This document shows positions 14,191 through 21,540 of a DNA stretch of 28,804 nucleotides, piece after piece. A program made the position numbers and the translations under genes. This DNA is from a virus. How positions within the stretch are numbered: position 1 is the stretch's first letter; the number at the start of each line of letters is the position of its first letter. The notes below the pieces were generated by a model, which was not told the origin of the DNA, did not search any database, and saw only the letters and a list, made by a program, of their open reading frames with translations. The DNA lies in IMG/VR virus record IMGVR_UViG_3300005833_000146, positions 1 to 28,804 of that record. The stretch is one strand, 5' to 3'.

Positions 14191-15858
14191 ATGTCGTCGC
14201 TGACGCAAAAAAACACCCTGATTCGGCTCGCGCAGGCCGCCCGGCGGCTGAAGGAGATCGAGGAAACCCAAAAACTCGAAGATTCGCTGTATGAATTCGT
14301 CAAAGCGGCGTGGCCGTTCTTCGATCCGGCCGATTTTGTCGAAAATTGGCACCTGCAAGACATCTGCGAGCACCTGGAGGCGGTCGCGCGCGGGCAGATT
14401 CCGCGGTTGCTGATCAATGTGCCGCCGCGCACCGGCAAAACCTCGATCGTGTCGATCTGTTTTGTCGCCTGGGTGTGGGCGCAGCGCCAAAAAGGCCCGC
14501 TCATGGGGCCGCAGGTGTCGTTTTTCTATGCCTCGTATGCCGAGCAGCTCTCGCTGGAGCATTCGCTCAAGACAAGGCGGCTGATCGAGTCGGCTTGGTA
14601 CAAGAAACACTGGGGCAATCGCTTCAAGCTGGTCTCCGACCGCAACCGCACCGGCCATTTCGAGAACGACAAGGGCGGCTACCGGATGGCGTCCTCGGTC
14701 GACGCCCGCGCCACCGGCTGGGGCGCCGACATTCTGATTGCCGACGATCCGCATCTGGTGAAGGAGGCCGAATCCGACCTGGTGCGCGAGGGCGTGGTGC
14801 GCTGGTGGACCGAGACTATGCCGTCGCGGCTCAACGACCGCCGCACCGGCGCCATGGTGGTGGTGATGCAGCGGGTGCATGAGGGCGATCTCTCCGGCGA
14901 TATCCTGGCGCGCGACAGGGGCTATGTGCATTTCTGCGTGCCGATGTCGTATGTGCCCTGCCAGCACGTCAACCGCCGGATCGACGGCCGGATCGAGACC
15001 GTGCTCGGCGATGAAGTCGCCGCCATCCCGCCCGAGGACGTGTTCTGGGTCGACCGCCGCAGCGAGGAGCACGAGCTGCTCTGGCCGGCGCGCTATCCGG
15101 CTTCCGAGGTGCTCAAGCTGGAGAAGGAGCTGGGGCCTTACGCCTATGCGGGCCAGTATCAGCAGACTCCGGCGCCGCGCGGCGGCGGCATCATCCGCAC
15201 CGACTGGTGGCAGACCTGGACCGACGCCAAGGCGGCCGAGCACGGCGCCGCGCCCGGCACCTATCCGGCCTGCGAGTACATCTTAGGATCGCTCGACACT
15301 GCCTACACCGAGAAGGAGGAGAACGACCCCTCGGCGCTGTCGGTCTGGGGCGTCTGGCGCGACCGCGTCGGCAATCCCAACATCATGCTGATGTTCTGCT
15401 GGCAGGAGCGGCTGCCAATCCACGATCTGGTCTCGCGCGTCGGCGCCGACTGCAAGCGCTACAAGATCGATCGTCTGATCATCGAGGACAAGGCCGCCGG
15501 CCATTCGGTCTCACAGGAGTTGTACCGGCTGTTCGGCTCCTTCGACTTCGGCATCGAGCTGGTCAACCCGCGCACCGGCTTCATCAAGTCGCCCGACAAG
15601 GTGGCGCGCTTGCAAACCGTGGTGCATCTGTTCGCCGAGGGTCTGGTCTGGGCGCCCGACAAGGCCTGGGCCGACGACATGATCAAGCAGTGCGCGCTGG
15701 TGCCGCGCGCGGTGCATGACGACTTGGCCGACTCGATGTCGCAGGCGCTGATCTATCTGCGCCGCGCCGGCTGGGCAGTGCGGCGCTCGGAGCGGGCGCT
15801 GGAATTGGAGGACGAGCTCAAATATCGGCCGCGAGCGGCGGCGCTCTATGAGGTGTGA
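14191..15858 (+). CDS. terL: Terminase large subunit
   Basis: Encodes 555 residues, the usual length. The motor packages DNA into the prohead and cuts it. The ATPase domain shows Walker A VPPRTGKT (77-84) and Walker B ILIADDP (181-187), and DARATGWGAD just before it matches the family. The nuclease domain (from about 365) begins with GSLDTAYTEKEENDPSA, whose aspartate D369 is the first metal ligand; RLIIEDKAAG and DDLADSMSQAL supply the later acidic residues. I chose the ATG at 14191 because the upstream open frame runs antisense through the regulator genes. No small terminase is obvious next to it. Confidence 0.93.
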   Translation: MSSLTQKNTLIRLAQAARRLKEIEETQKLEDSLYEFVKAAWPFFDPADFVENWHLQDICEHLEAVARGQIPRLLINVPPRTGKTSIVSICFVAWVWAQRQKGPLMGPQVSFFYASYAEQLSLEHSLKTRRLIESAWYKKHWGNRFKLVSDRNRTGHFENDKGGYRMASSVDARATGWGADILIADDPHLVKEAESDLVREGVVRWWTETMPSRLNDRRTGAMVVVMQRVHEGDLSGDILARDRGYVHFCVPMSYVPCQHVNRRIDGRIETVLGDEVAAIPPEDVFWVDRRSEEHELLWPARYPASEVLKLEKELGPYAYAGQYQQTPAPRGGGIIRTDWWQTWTDAKAAEHGAAPGTYPACEYILGSLDTAYTEKEENDPSALSVWGVWRDRVGNPNIMLMFCWQERLPIHDLVSRVGADCKRYKIDRLIIEDKAAGHSVSQELYRLFGSFDFGIELVNPRTGFIKSPDKVARLQTVVHLFAEGLVWAPDKAWADDMIKQCALVPRAVHDDLADSMSQALIYLRRAGWAVRRSERALELEDELKYRPRAAALYEV

Positions 15859-16251
15859 CTATTTTGATTGTGGATGTTTTTCCAACCACGCATCGAGCGC
15901 CCGACCTGCTTCATTCGAGTCACAAGCTGGCGCCGCCTGTGGATCAAGCATGCGATTAAGCGCGGCTATTGGCACCAGCACGCGGCCACCAATCTTGATC
16001 GTTGGAATATCGCCGCGCTTGGCCGCGGCGTAGCTGGCATTCCGCGTTAGGTTGAAATAGAGCCGATCAGTCTCTGGAACAGACACCGTTTTTTTCGCGT
16101 GATCTTCGCGGGCGGCATCGCGCGCCAGAGCTTGGACCAGACGAATAATGGCTGGGTCTGGTGGTCGATGCATGAGTTCCTCCAAGACATCCAAGATCGC
16201 GCGCAAATGTTGGAAAAGAAGCGCTATCTGCGAATCGGGTGGCTTGTTCAT
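15859..16251 (-). CDS. Excisionase-like helix-turn-helix protein
   Basis: Encodes 130 residues. An N-terminal helical part (QHLRAILDVLEELMHRPPD) is followed by a winged-helix type DNA-binding segment (about 63-102: YFNLTRNASYAAAKRGDIPT, then IKIGGRVLVPIAALNRML). The last part matches the helix-turn-helix/wing pattern of excisionase (HTH_17) proteins. Its stop abuts the terminase stop, convergent. It overlaps the next upstream gene by four bases, and the two proteins share the same architecture, so they look like diverged tandem paralogues. Possible roles are recombination directionality or regulation. Confidence 0.65.
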   Translation of the reverse strand: MNKPPDSQIALLFQHLRAILDVLEELMHRPPDPAIIRLVQALARDAAREDHAKKTVSVPETDRLYFNLTRNASYAAAKRGDIPTIKIGGRVLVPIAALNRMLDPQAAPACDSNEAGRALDAWLEKHPQSK

Positions 16252-16637
16252 TGGTCACGTTTCCCGCAGGCTTTTCGATCAACTCGGGCAAGTCGGGATA
16301 TCGGAAGATGCGCGAGCCATGCCCGTAGATCAGCAGGCAGAATCAAGGTGCGGCGCCCGCGTTTGACGGCTCGCAGATCGCCGGTCGCGATGGCCTGATA
16401 GAGTGCCGCCCTGGAAGTGCGCGACTTAGAGCACGCTTCGCTGATATTATACGCCAGACTAGTATCTGTTTGGATATTCTCGGCCGGCAGCGGCCTGTCC
16501 TCTATCGGATGAAGATTCGGATGAGGACTCGAATGAGGATTCGAATGAGGATGAAGCATAACCTGCTCAATAAGATCAATTGCCGCGCGCAGATGACGGC
16601 ACAGAGCTTTGATGCGCGAATCAATATGCTTTCCCAA
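16248..16637 (-). CDS. Excisionase-like helix-turn-helix protein with His-Pro tract
   Basis: Encodes 129 residues. The N-terminal helix RHLRAAIDLIEQVM parallels the neighbouring gene. A His/Pro/Ser/Asn tract (29-44, HPHSNPHSSPHPNLHP) links it to a helix-turn-helix domain (about 62-110: YNISEACSKSRTSRAALYQA, then VKRGRRTLILPADLRAWL). The fold matches excisionase-type or AlpA-type binders. The His-Pro tract comes from a 12-base tandem DNA repeat and may be a flexible, metal-binding linker. It is probably co-transcribed with 15859-16251. Confidence 0.65.
   Translation of the reverse strand: MGKHIDSRIKALCRHLRAAIDLIEQVMLHPHSNPHSSPHPNLHPIEDRPLPAENIQTDTSLAYNISEACSKSRTSRAALYQAIATGDLRAVKRGRRTLILPADLRAWLAHLPISRLARVDRKACGKRDQ
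16512..16556. repeat. Short tandem repeat encoding the His-Pro tract
   Basis: Imperfect 12-base units of the form ATTCGGATGAGG, ACTCGAATGAGG and ATTCGAATGAGG run in tandem here, flanked by related partial units. On the minus strand they encode the alternating His-Pro/Ser/Asn linker of the gene at 16248-16637. The unit length keeps the frame, so copy-number change would lengthen or shorten the linker without breaking the gene. Confidence 0.7.
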
Positions 16638-16655
16638 TGGACATTCCTCCAGACT

Positions 16656-16922
16656 TCATGGGTTAACCCTGAAAAGATGCCAGACCAGCGCGCCGCCAAG
16701 CTGCATGAACGTGCCGATGTAGCGGCAGTCGTCGGCGATCTCCCGCCCGGTCCCGTAGACTCTAAAAACCGCATTTTCCTTTTCGGCCTCCGGGTTGACC
16801 ATTGCCCAGAAGGCCCACTGCCCGTGCTGCTCTGCGACGTGTAGGATGGAGGCGTTCTTGGGCAGGCTCACCTTGAAATAGTCCTGTTGCGGCGGTGTCG
16901 TGAATTTCCAAATCACCCGCAT
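16656..16922 (-). CDS. Small phage protein of a conserved beta-rich family
   Basis: Encodes 88 residues. It begins MRVIWKFTTPPQQDYFKVSL and includes ASILHVAEQHGQWAFWAMVN, a VYGTG motif, and YIGTFMQLGGALVWHLF at the end. This order (IWK strand, alanine-tryptophan strand, GTG turn, IGTF...GG...VxHxF end) matches a family of small phage and bacterial proteins that I recall being listed as DUF7352; I am moderately sure of the family and know no function. It overlaps the next upstream gene by ten bases. Confidence 0.6.
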   Translation of the reverse strand: MRVIWKFTTPPQQDYFKVSLPKNASILHVAEQHGQWAFWAMVNPEAEKENAVFRVYGTGREIADDCRYIGTFMQLGGALVWHLFRVNP

Positions 16923-17116
16923 GGGGACATCCCTCCCTCTTTTTCCTCAACCCTGATCCATGTCCAGCCCTTCCGGCGGCAATAGGCGGCGACCCGCTCG
17001 CCGTCCCAGCCCATCATGTAGCGAAGGATCGGCGCCGTCTCTGTCACCCGGCCGTCCTCGGCCACCAGCCCGGCATAGAAATGCGGGGCGTCGATCGCGA
17101 TTACGACCCTGCTCAC
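16913..17116 (-). CDS. Small protein, unknown function
   Basis: Encodes 67 residues: MSRVVIAIDAPHFYAGLVAE, a short middle with YMMGWDGERVAAYCRRKG, then WTWIRVEEKEGG. It looks like a compact alpha/beta protein. Its start overlaps the XRE regulator stop by four bases and its end overlaps the next gene, so it belongs to the regulator operon running leftward from 17517. Function unknown. Confidence 0.55.
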   Translation of the reverse strand: MSRVVIAIDAPHFYAGLVAEDGRVTETAPILRYMMGWDGERVAAYCRRKGWTWIRVEEKEGGMSPCG

Positions 17117-17517
17117 GGCGCCGGCGCCTCCGCGCGCGCCAGCGCCTGCGCAACGTCGAGTAGTAGATGGCGGTGATCCTGGTCCGGGATGGCGTTGAAC
17201 GCCTGCGCCAGCTCCACGCCGGTGCGGGTCAGGCCAAGCTCCAGGCAGGCATCCGGCGGCTGGCCCTGACGGTCGGTATGGACAACGCCCAGCAGCTCGT
17301 TCGGGGTAATGCCGAAAAACCGGCAGGCCAGCACGATGCGCGAGCCCGACAGCCGGTTCGCCCCTTTCTCGTATTTCTGCACCTGCTGGAAGGTCAGCCC
17401 GAAATGCTCGGCCAGATCGGTCTGGGTCAGCCTGCGCGCCACGCGCAGCCGACGCAGGCTGGCGCCGATCTGGCGATCGAGATCGTTGCTGCGCTTGGCG
17501 GAGTGTTTAGGGTTCAT
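17113..17517 (-). CDS. XRE-family transcriptional regulator
   Basis: Encodes 134 residues. The Cro/C1-type helix-turn-helix spans about 17-72: IGASLRRLRVARRLTQTDLA, then HFGLTFQQVQKYEKGANRLS and the helix ending FFGITPNELL. The C-terminal half (about 85-134) is helical and probably dimerises. Regulators of this exact style are common in Rhizobiales. Its divergent position before the portal gene suggests it controls itself and perhaps the head genes (inference). It has no peptidase domain, so it is not a LexA/CI-type self-cleaving repressor. Confidence 0.85.
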   Translation of the reverse strand: MNPKHSAKRSNDLDRQIGASLRRLRVARRLTQTDLAEHFGLTFQQVQKYEKGANRLSGSRIVLACRFFGITPNELLGVVHTDRQGQPPDACLELGLTRTGVELAQAFNAIPDQDHRHLLLDVAQALARAEAPAP

Positions 17518-17649
17518 GGCAATGCCCTTATAGGTTGTTTGCTCGCTTAGCGTTAGCAGAGCGCTACCGCCGCCGTCAAGCCGCTCTGGCGGGCTGGGGA
17601 CAGCCGTGCTATTTGATGATCTGAACTATCACTCATTTCTTGCACAGCG
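17518..17649. promoter_or_regulatory. Divergent control region between the XRE regulator and portal
   Basis: On the minus strand a near-consensus -10 TATAAG (17532-17527) lies only nine bases before the regulator ATG, which would give an almost leaderless message. Its -35 position is poor and coincides with the CGTTAGCAG motif (17551-17559). An upstream TTGACG (17579-17574, minus strand) is also present. The direct repeat TTAGCGTTAGCA lies in the middle. The portal gene has no clear Shine-Dalgarno. An autoregulated repressor promoter would look like this, but it is not proven. Confidence 0.35.
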
Positions 17650-20190
17650 ATGGCCGCGCCCACCACGCTTCGCCTCGTCGACCCGCCCGAGCCCAATCCA
17701 TTCGAGGGGCCGTCGACGGTGGATATTCCGGGCGACGACCCCAACGTCTCGCTCACCGACGGCGTCCTCAAGGTGATCAACCCGGATGCCTCGGTCACCA
17801 TCGATTTCAATCCCGATCTTTCCGCCGCCGCGCCCGACGAGGCCGACTTCTATCGCAACCTCGCGGGCGAGCTGGACTCCGGGACGCTGTCCAAGATCGC
17901 CAGCGATCTGTTGACCGCGATCCAGTATGACGAGGACTCGCGCAAGGACTGGCTCGACACCCGCGCGCGCGGAATCAAGCTCCTCGGCCTCAAGCTGGAG
18001 GAGCCGCGCAGCGACGCCGGCACCTCGTCGGCCCCGCTCGAAGGCATGGCCAGCATCCGCCATCCGCTGCTGCTCGAAGCCACCATTCGGTTTCAGGCCA
18101 ATGCCCGCGGCGAATTGCTGCCGGCCACCGGCCCGGTCAAGGTCCGCAACGACGCGGTGCCGAAGCCGGAGAATCAGCAGGCGCCGTTCACTCAGGTGCC
18201 TGCCGCTCCCGGCGTCGGCCACAACGGCGGTCCACCGCTCGACGGTGCGGTGGAAGGCGATGCCCTCGACGCGCTCGGCGACGCGCTCGAAAAGGACATG
18301 AACCACTATCTGACCGTGACCGCGACCGAGTACGTGCCGGACACCGACCGAATGCTGTTCCACATCGGTTTCGGCGGCGACGGCTTCAAGAAGGTCTACA
18401 ATTGTCCGCTGCGGCGCCGGCCGGTGAGCGAGAGCGTCGATGCCGCCGACATCATCGTCTCGAACGCGGCGACCGACATCCGCAATTGCGGGCGGGTCAC
18501 CCACAAGATCAAGATGCGGCCGGCGACGCTGCGGCGGATGCAGATCGTCGGCGCCTATCGTGATGTGGCGCTCACGCCGCCGAACGCGGCCGAGCCGGTC
18601 AACGTGGTCGAGCAGGCCAAGGCCAATATTGCCGGGGTGCGAGCGCAGCCGCTGCGGCCGGAGGACGCCGACTACACCGTCTATGAATGCTATTGCGAGC
18701 TGGACATCGCCAAGTTCGCGCCCAAGCAGTTCAAGAACAAGGCGCTGCCGCTGCCCTATGTGGTGACGATCGAGAAGGATTCGCGGCAGGTGCTGGCGGT
18801 GCGGCGCAACTGGGCCGAGGACGACGAGCAGTGCCTGACCAAGCAGTTCTTCGTCCAGTTCCCGTTCATTCGCGGCCTCGGCTTCTACGGCCTCGGGCTG
18901 ATCCACATCCTCGGCAACACCACCGTCACGCTCACCGCGATCTGGCGCGAGTTCGTCGATGCCGGCATGTTCGGCAACTTCCCCGGCTTCCTCTACGCCA
19001 AGGGCGCCGGCCGGCAACTGTCGAATCAGATCAGAATTCCGCCCGGCGGCGGCTTCGCGATCGACGTGCCGCCCGGCATGCGCATTCAAGACGCGATCAT
19101 GCCGGTGCCCTACAAGGAGCCGGGGCCGGCCTTCACCGCCTTTGTGCAGCACGTCGAGGAGGTGGGCCAGCGGCTGGGGCAGACCGCCGAGATCAACATC
19201 GGCGAGGGCAAGCAGGACGCCCCGGTCGGCACCACCATGGCGCTGATCGAGCAGGCCACCAAGATCATGGACTCGGTGCATAAGCGCTTGCATGCCTCGC
19301 AGGCGGAGGAGTTCGGGCTCTTGAAGGAGCGCTTCCGCGAGGACCCGGAGGCGTTCTGGCGCCATAACAAGAAGCCGGCGAAGCCGTGGACGACCGAGCA
19401 GTTCCGCCAGGCGTTGGAGCAGCGCGAGCTGGTGCCGGTCGCCGATCCGAACAACCCGACCTCGCTGCATCGCATTGCCAAGGCGGTGGCGCTGCTCACG
19501 TTGGCGCAGGGTGCGCCGCAGTTCTACAACTTGGCCAATGTGCATAAGCGTATTCTGCGGGTGGTCGGCATCGACGCCGAAGGCCTGTTCAACGCCCAGC
19601 CCGCGCCGCCGCCACCCGATCCGCGCATGGAGGCGATCAAGGCGAAGGCGCAGGCGCAGTCCACCATTGCGGAAATTCAAAAGTTCCAGGCCGTGCTCAA
19701 AGGGAAGCAGATGCAGCTCGACGCCTCCAACAAGGCCGAGGACCGCGCCTCGCGCGAGAAGATCGAGCAGATGCAGCTCGCGCTGGAGCAGGTGCGGCTG
19801 CAGCAAGCCGCGATTGTGCATGCGCACGAATTGCAGCGCGACGACCACAAGGCCGAGAGCGAGATCGAGGCCGAGCGGATGCGCGCCGCCAACGAGATCA
19901 CGTTGGAGCATGTGCGGCAGAACCAGGAGATGGAGCTGGAGCGGCAGAAGCACGGCCATGAGATGCAGGTCGCGCGCGTCAAGCAGGGCCAGCAGGCCGC
20001 GGTCGAGTCCGCCAAGCACGCGCACGAGATGCGGGTCGAAGCGAGCCGCAGCGCGCATCAGCTCGCCGCCGACCGCGCCAAGCACGAGCAGGCGATGCGG
20101 CAGGCCGAGGAGAAGCACAAGGCCGACCTGGCGCACAAGCAGGCGCTGGCGCGAGTCGCCGCGCGCGCGAAACCGAAAGGAAGCAAGTAA
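17650..20190 (+). CDS. Portal protein with long C-terminal coiled coil
   Basis: Encodes 846 residues. The portal dodecamer sits at one vertex of the capsid and is the channel through which terminase loads DNA. The main part (about 75-640) has portal-type features: LDTRARGIKLLGLKLEE, IRHPLLLEATIRFQANARGE, an early GPVK, NCGRVTHKIKM and VGTTMALIEQATKIMDSVHK. The long, Lys/Glu/Gln-rich helix from about 655 to 846 suggests an extended coiled-coil barrel or tail, larger than in compact portals. It follows the terminase and precedes scaffold and capsid genes, as expected. The family call is from pattern and position, not a search. Confidence 0.85.
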   Translation: MAAPTTLRLVDPPEPNPFEGPSTVDIPGDDPNVSLTDGVLKVINPDASVTIDFNPDLSAAAPDEADFYRNLAGELDSGTLSKIASDLLTAIQYDEDSRKDWLDTRARGIKLLGLKLEEPRSDAGTSSAPLEGMASIRHPLLLEATIRFQANARGELLPATGPVKVRNDAVPKPENQQAPFTQVPAAPGVGHNGGPPLDGAVEGDALDALGDALEKDMNHYLTVTATEYVPDTDRMLFHIGFGGDGFKKVYNCPLRRRPVSESVDAADIIVSNAATDIRNCGRVTHKIKMRPATLRRMQIVGAYRDVALTPPNAAEPVNVVEQAKANIAGVRAQPLRPEDADYTVYECYCELDIAKFAPKQFKNKALPLPYVVTIEKDSRQVLAVRRNWAEDDEQCLTKQFFVQFPFIRGLGFYGLGLIHILGNTTVTLTAIWREFVDAGMFGNFPGFLYAKGAGRQLSNQIRIPPGGGFAIDVPPGMRIQDAIMPVPYKEPGPAFTAFVQHVEEVGQRLGQTAEINIGEGKQDAPVGTTMALIEQATKIMDSVHKRLHASQAEEFGLLKERFREDPEAFWRHNKKPAKPWTTEQFRQALEQRELVPVADPNNPTSLHRIAKAVALLTLAQGAPQFYNLANVHKRILRVVGIDAEGLFNAQPAPPPPDPRMEAIKAKAQAQSTIAEIQKFQAVLKGKQMQLDASNKAEDRASREKIEQMQLALEQVRLQQAAIVHAHELQRDDHKAESEIEAERMRAANEITLEHVRQNQEMELERQKHGHEMQVARVKQGQQAAVESAKHAHEMRVEASRSAHQLAADRAKHEQAMRQAEEKHKADLAHKQALARVAARAKPKGSK

Positions 20191-20411
20191 TGCCCAATCC
20201 TCATCACCCCGACGCCAAGCGCACCCGCGCCGCCAAGCTCGACAAGCTCGCCGGCCAACGCGGCGAGTATCCGCCTGACCGCGCCGCCCGCATTGCCAAG
20301 CAGGGCGCCGGTCAGCCGGCGCAGGGCGACGCCGCTCGTGAGCCCGAGGAGCGCTGGCTCGGTGCCCCGCCCCGGCAGGTGTCCAACCGCGGCAAGATCA
20401 AAGGAGGCTGA
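20190..20411 (+). CDS. Small basic phage protein
   Basis: Encodes 73 residues and starts in a TAATG overlap with the portal stop. It is hydrophilic and rich in Arg, Lys, Ala and Gly (MPNPHHPDAKRTRAAKLDKL, ending SNRGKIKGG), probably mostly disordered. Position between portal and the next basic protein suggests a head-associated role, such as DNA binding, but no family is recognised. Confidence 0.55.
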   Translation: MPNPHHPDAKRTRAAKLDKLAGQRGEYPPDRAARIAKQGAGQPAQGDAAREPEERWLGAPPRQVSNRGKIKGG

Positions 20412-20413
20412 CC

Positions 20414-20926
20414 ATGGCCCATCCGTTCGCCAAGCACGCTGAGCGCAAGACCTCGCGTTCCCGGGTCGCCCATCTGATGAAGTCGGGCGGCGCCGCCAAG
20501 CACGAGGATGTGGCCGCCGACAAGAAGCTGTTTCACCAGATGATGGCCGAGCACGAGCGCTCCGAGATGAAGATGGAGGGCGCCAAGGCGCGCGGGCGCT
20601 ATGCCCGCGGCGGCAAGGTCAATATCGCGGTTGTGGTCCCCCAGCGGTCGTCGCCCCCGACGCCGGCCGCGGGACCAGCCGGGGCGGCCGGCCCCCCTCC
20701 GATGGCCGCCCCGGCACCCCCGATGCCGATGCCAATGGTCGGGCCGGCGCCGCCGCCGCCGCCGCAGATGAAGCGCGGCGGCAAGGTGGCGGGCGGCGAC
20801 GCCAGCGCCGGCAACCTCAAGGCCTGGTCGGCGCGCGCCAAGAAAAACTCTTACGCCCGCGGCGGCGGATTGCCGACCGCCGGCGCCGAGACCGGCGTCG
20901 GCCGGCTGCAGAAGGCCAAGAAGTGA
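20414..20926 (+). CDS. Basic, proline-rich head-module protein with RGGK motifs
   Basis: Encodes 170 residues with AAAGGAGG before the ATG. The N-terminal third is helical and Lys/His-rich (AHPFAKHAERKTSRSRVAHL). The middle is a Pro/Ala/Met tract (about 78-120). The short motif RGGKV occurs in YARGGKV and MKRGGKV, with YARGGGL near the end. A similar motif appears in the small protein at 27426. The composition suits a disordered, DNA- or capsid-binding virion protein (inference); no domain is recognised. Confidence 0.55.
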   Translation: MAHPFAKHAERKTSRSRVAHLMKSGGAAKHEDVAADKKLFHQMMAEHERSEMKMEGAKARGRYARGGKVNIAVVVPQRSSPPTPAAGPAGAAGPPPMAAPAPPMPMPMVGPAPPPPPQMKRGGKVAGGDASAGNLKAWSARAKKNSYARGGGLPTAGAETGVGRLQKAKK

Positions 20927-20933
20927 TCGAGCG

Positions 20934-21122
20934 ATGATCGAGAGCCGTTACAGCAGCCTGCTCAAGCGCAAGCTCGACGCTCACCGCCGCGAGCTGCTGG
21001 CGGCGGTCATGGCGCTGCCGGACTGGGGCGCCACCAAGCAACTGATCGGCCGGCTGCAGGGGCTCGACGACGCTGCCAAGCTCGCCGACGACACCGATTA
21101 CGAGATCAGCGGAGGCGGATGA
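20934..21122 (+). CDS. Small helical protein, unknown function
   Basis: Encodes 62 residues, mainly two amphipathic helices (SSLLKRKLDAHRRELLAAVM and WGATKQLIGRLQGLDDAAKL) with an acidic-glycine tail. The start follows the preceding stop by seven bases, and the stop overlaps the next gene. It could be a small head accessory protein; no family is recognised. Confidence 0.5.
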   Translation: MIESRYSSLLKRKLDAHRRELLAAVMALPDWGATKQLIGRLQGLDDAAKLADDTDYEISGGG

Positions 21123-21532
21123 TGTCCGTTGCCAGTGCCAAGAAGATCGAGGAGATCAGCCGCGCGGCCAATCCGAAGCTGGCGATCTTCGCCGCCGTCG
21201 GCGACCTCAACGCAGTCGAGGTGCTGTCCGACCTGGTGCTGATCGGCACCTACATCCGGCCGGAGAAGAACGAGCGTGGCATTCTGTTGCCGATCGAGCA
21301 CCTGCGCGAGGACGAGTTCCAGGGCAAGGCCGGGCTGGTGCTCAAGACCGGCCCGCTCGCCTGTGCGGAGTGGGAGGACGAACAGGCGCGCGGCATGAAT
21401 GCGCAAGTCGGGACCTGGGTGGTCTGCGCGGTCAAGGACGGCTGGCCGGTGCAGATCAACGGCACCCCTTGCCGACTCGTGCCCTACGACAAGATCAGAT
21501 TGCGGGTCGCCGACCCGAACATCATCTACTGA
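21119..21532 (+). CDS. GroES-like co-chaperonin candidate
   Basis: Encodes 137 residues, longer than host GroES (about 95). From about residue 32 it reads like the Cpn10 fold: VLSDLVLIGTYIRPEKNERG, ILLP, then FQGKAGLVLKTGP, VGTWVVCAVKDGWPVQINGT and LVPYDKIRLRV. This order (Rxxxx, ILLP loop, GxVLxxGP, VGxxVV, late I/V-rich strand) parallels GroES, where the loop binds GroEL. Phage-encoded co-chaperonins (T4 gp31 type) help fold the capsid protein, and the gene sits before scaffold and capsid genes. The match is partial; an unrelated beta barrel remains possible. The start ATG overlaps the previous gene by four bases. Confidence 0.5.
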   Translation: MMSVASAKKIEEISRAANPKLAIFAAVGDLNAVEVLSDLVLIGTYIRPEKNERGILLPIEHLREDEFQGKAGLVLKTGPLACAEWEDEQARGMNAQVGTWVVCAVKDGWPVQINGTPCRLVPYDKIRLRVADPNIIY

Positions 21533-21540
21533 GGGACACC

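Noticed and set aside
15859-17517. A lysogeny module with integrase
   Set aside because: The block has an XRE regulator and excisionase-like proteins, but no recombinase motif or attachment-site repeat is visible in the window, so lysogeny is not shown.
17629-20136. An 835-residue open frame on the minus strand
   Set aside because: It is antisense to the portal gene, with Arg/Leu/His-rich low-complexity sequence typical of the reverse frame of a GC-rich gene; no start signals or domains.
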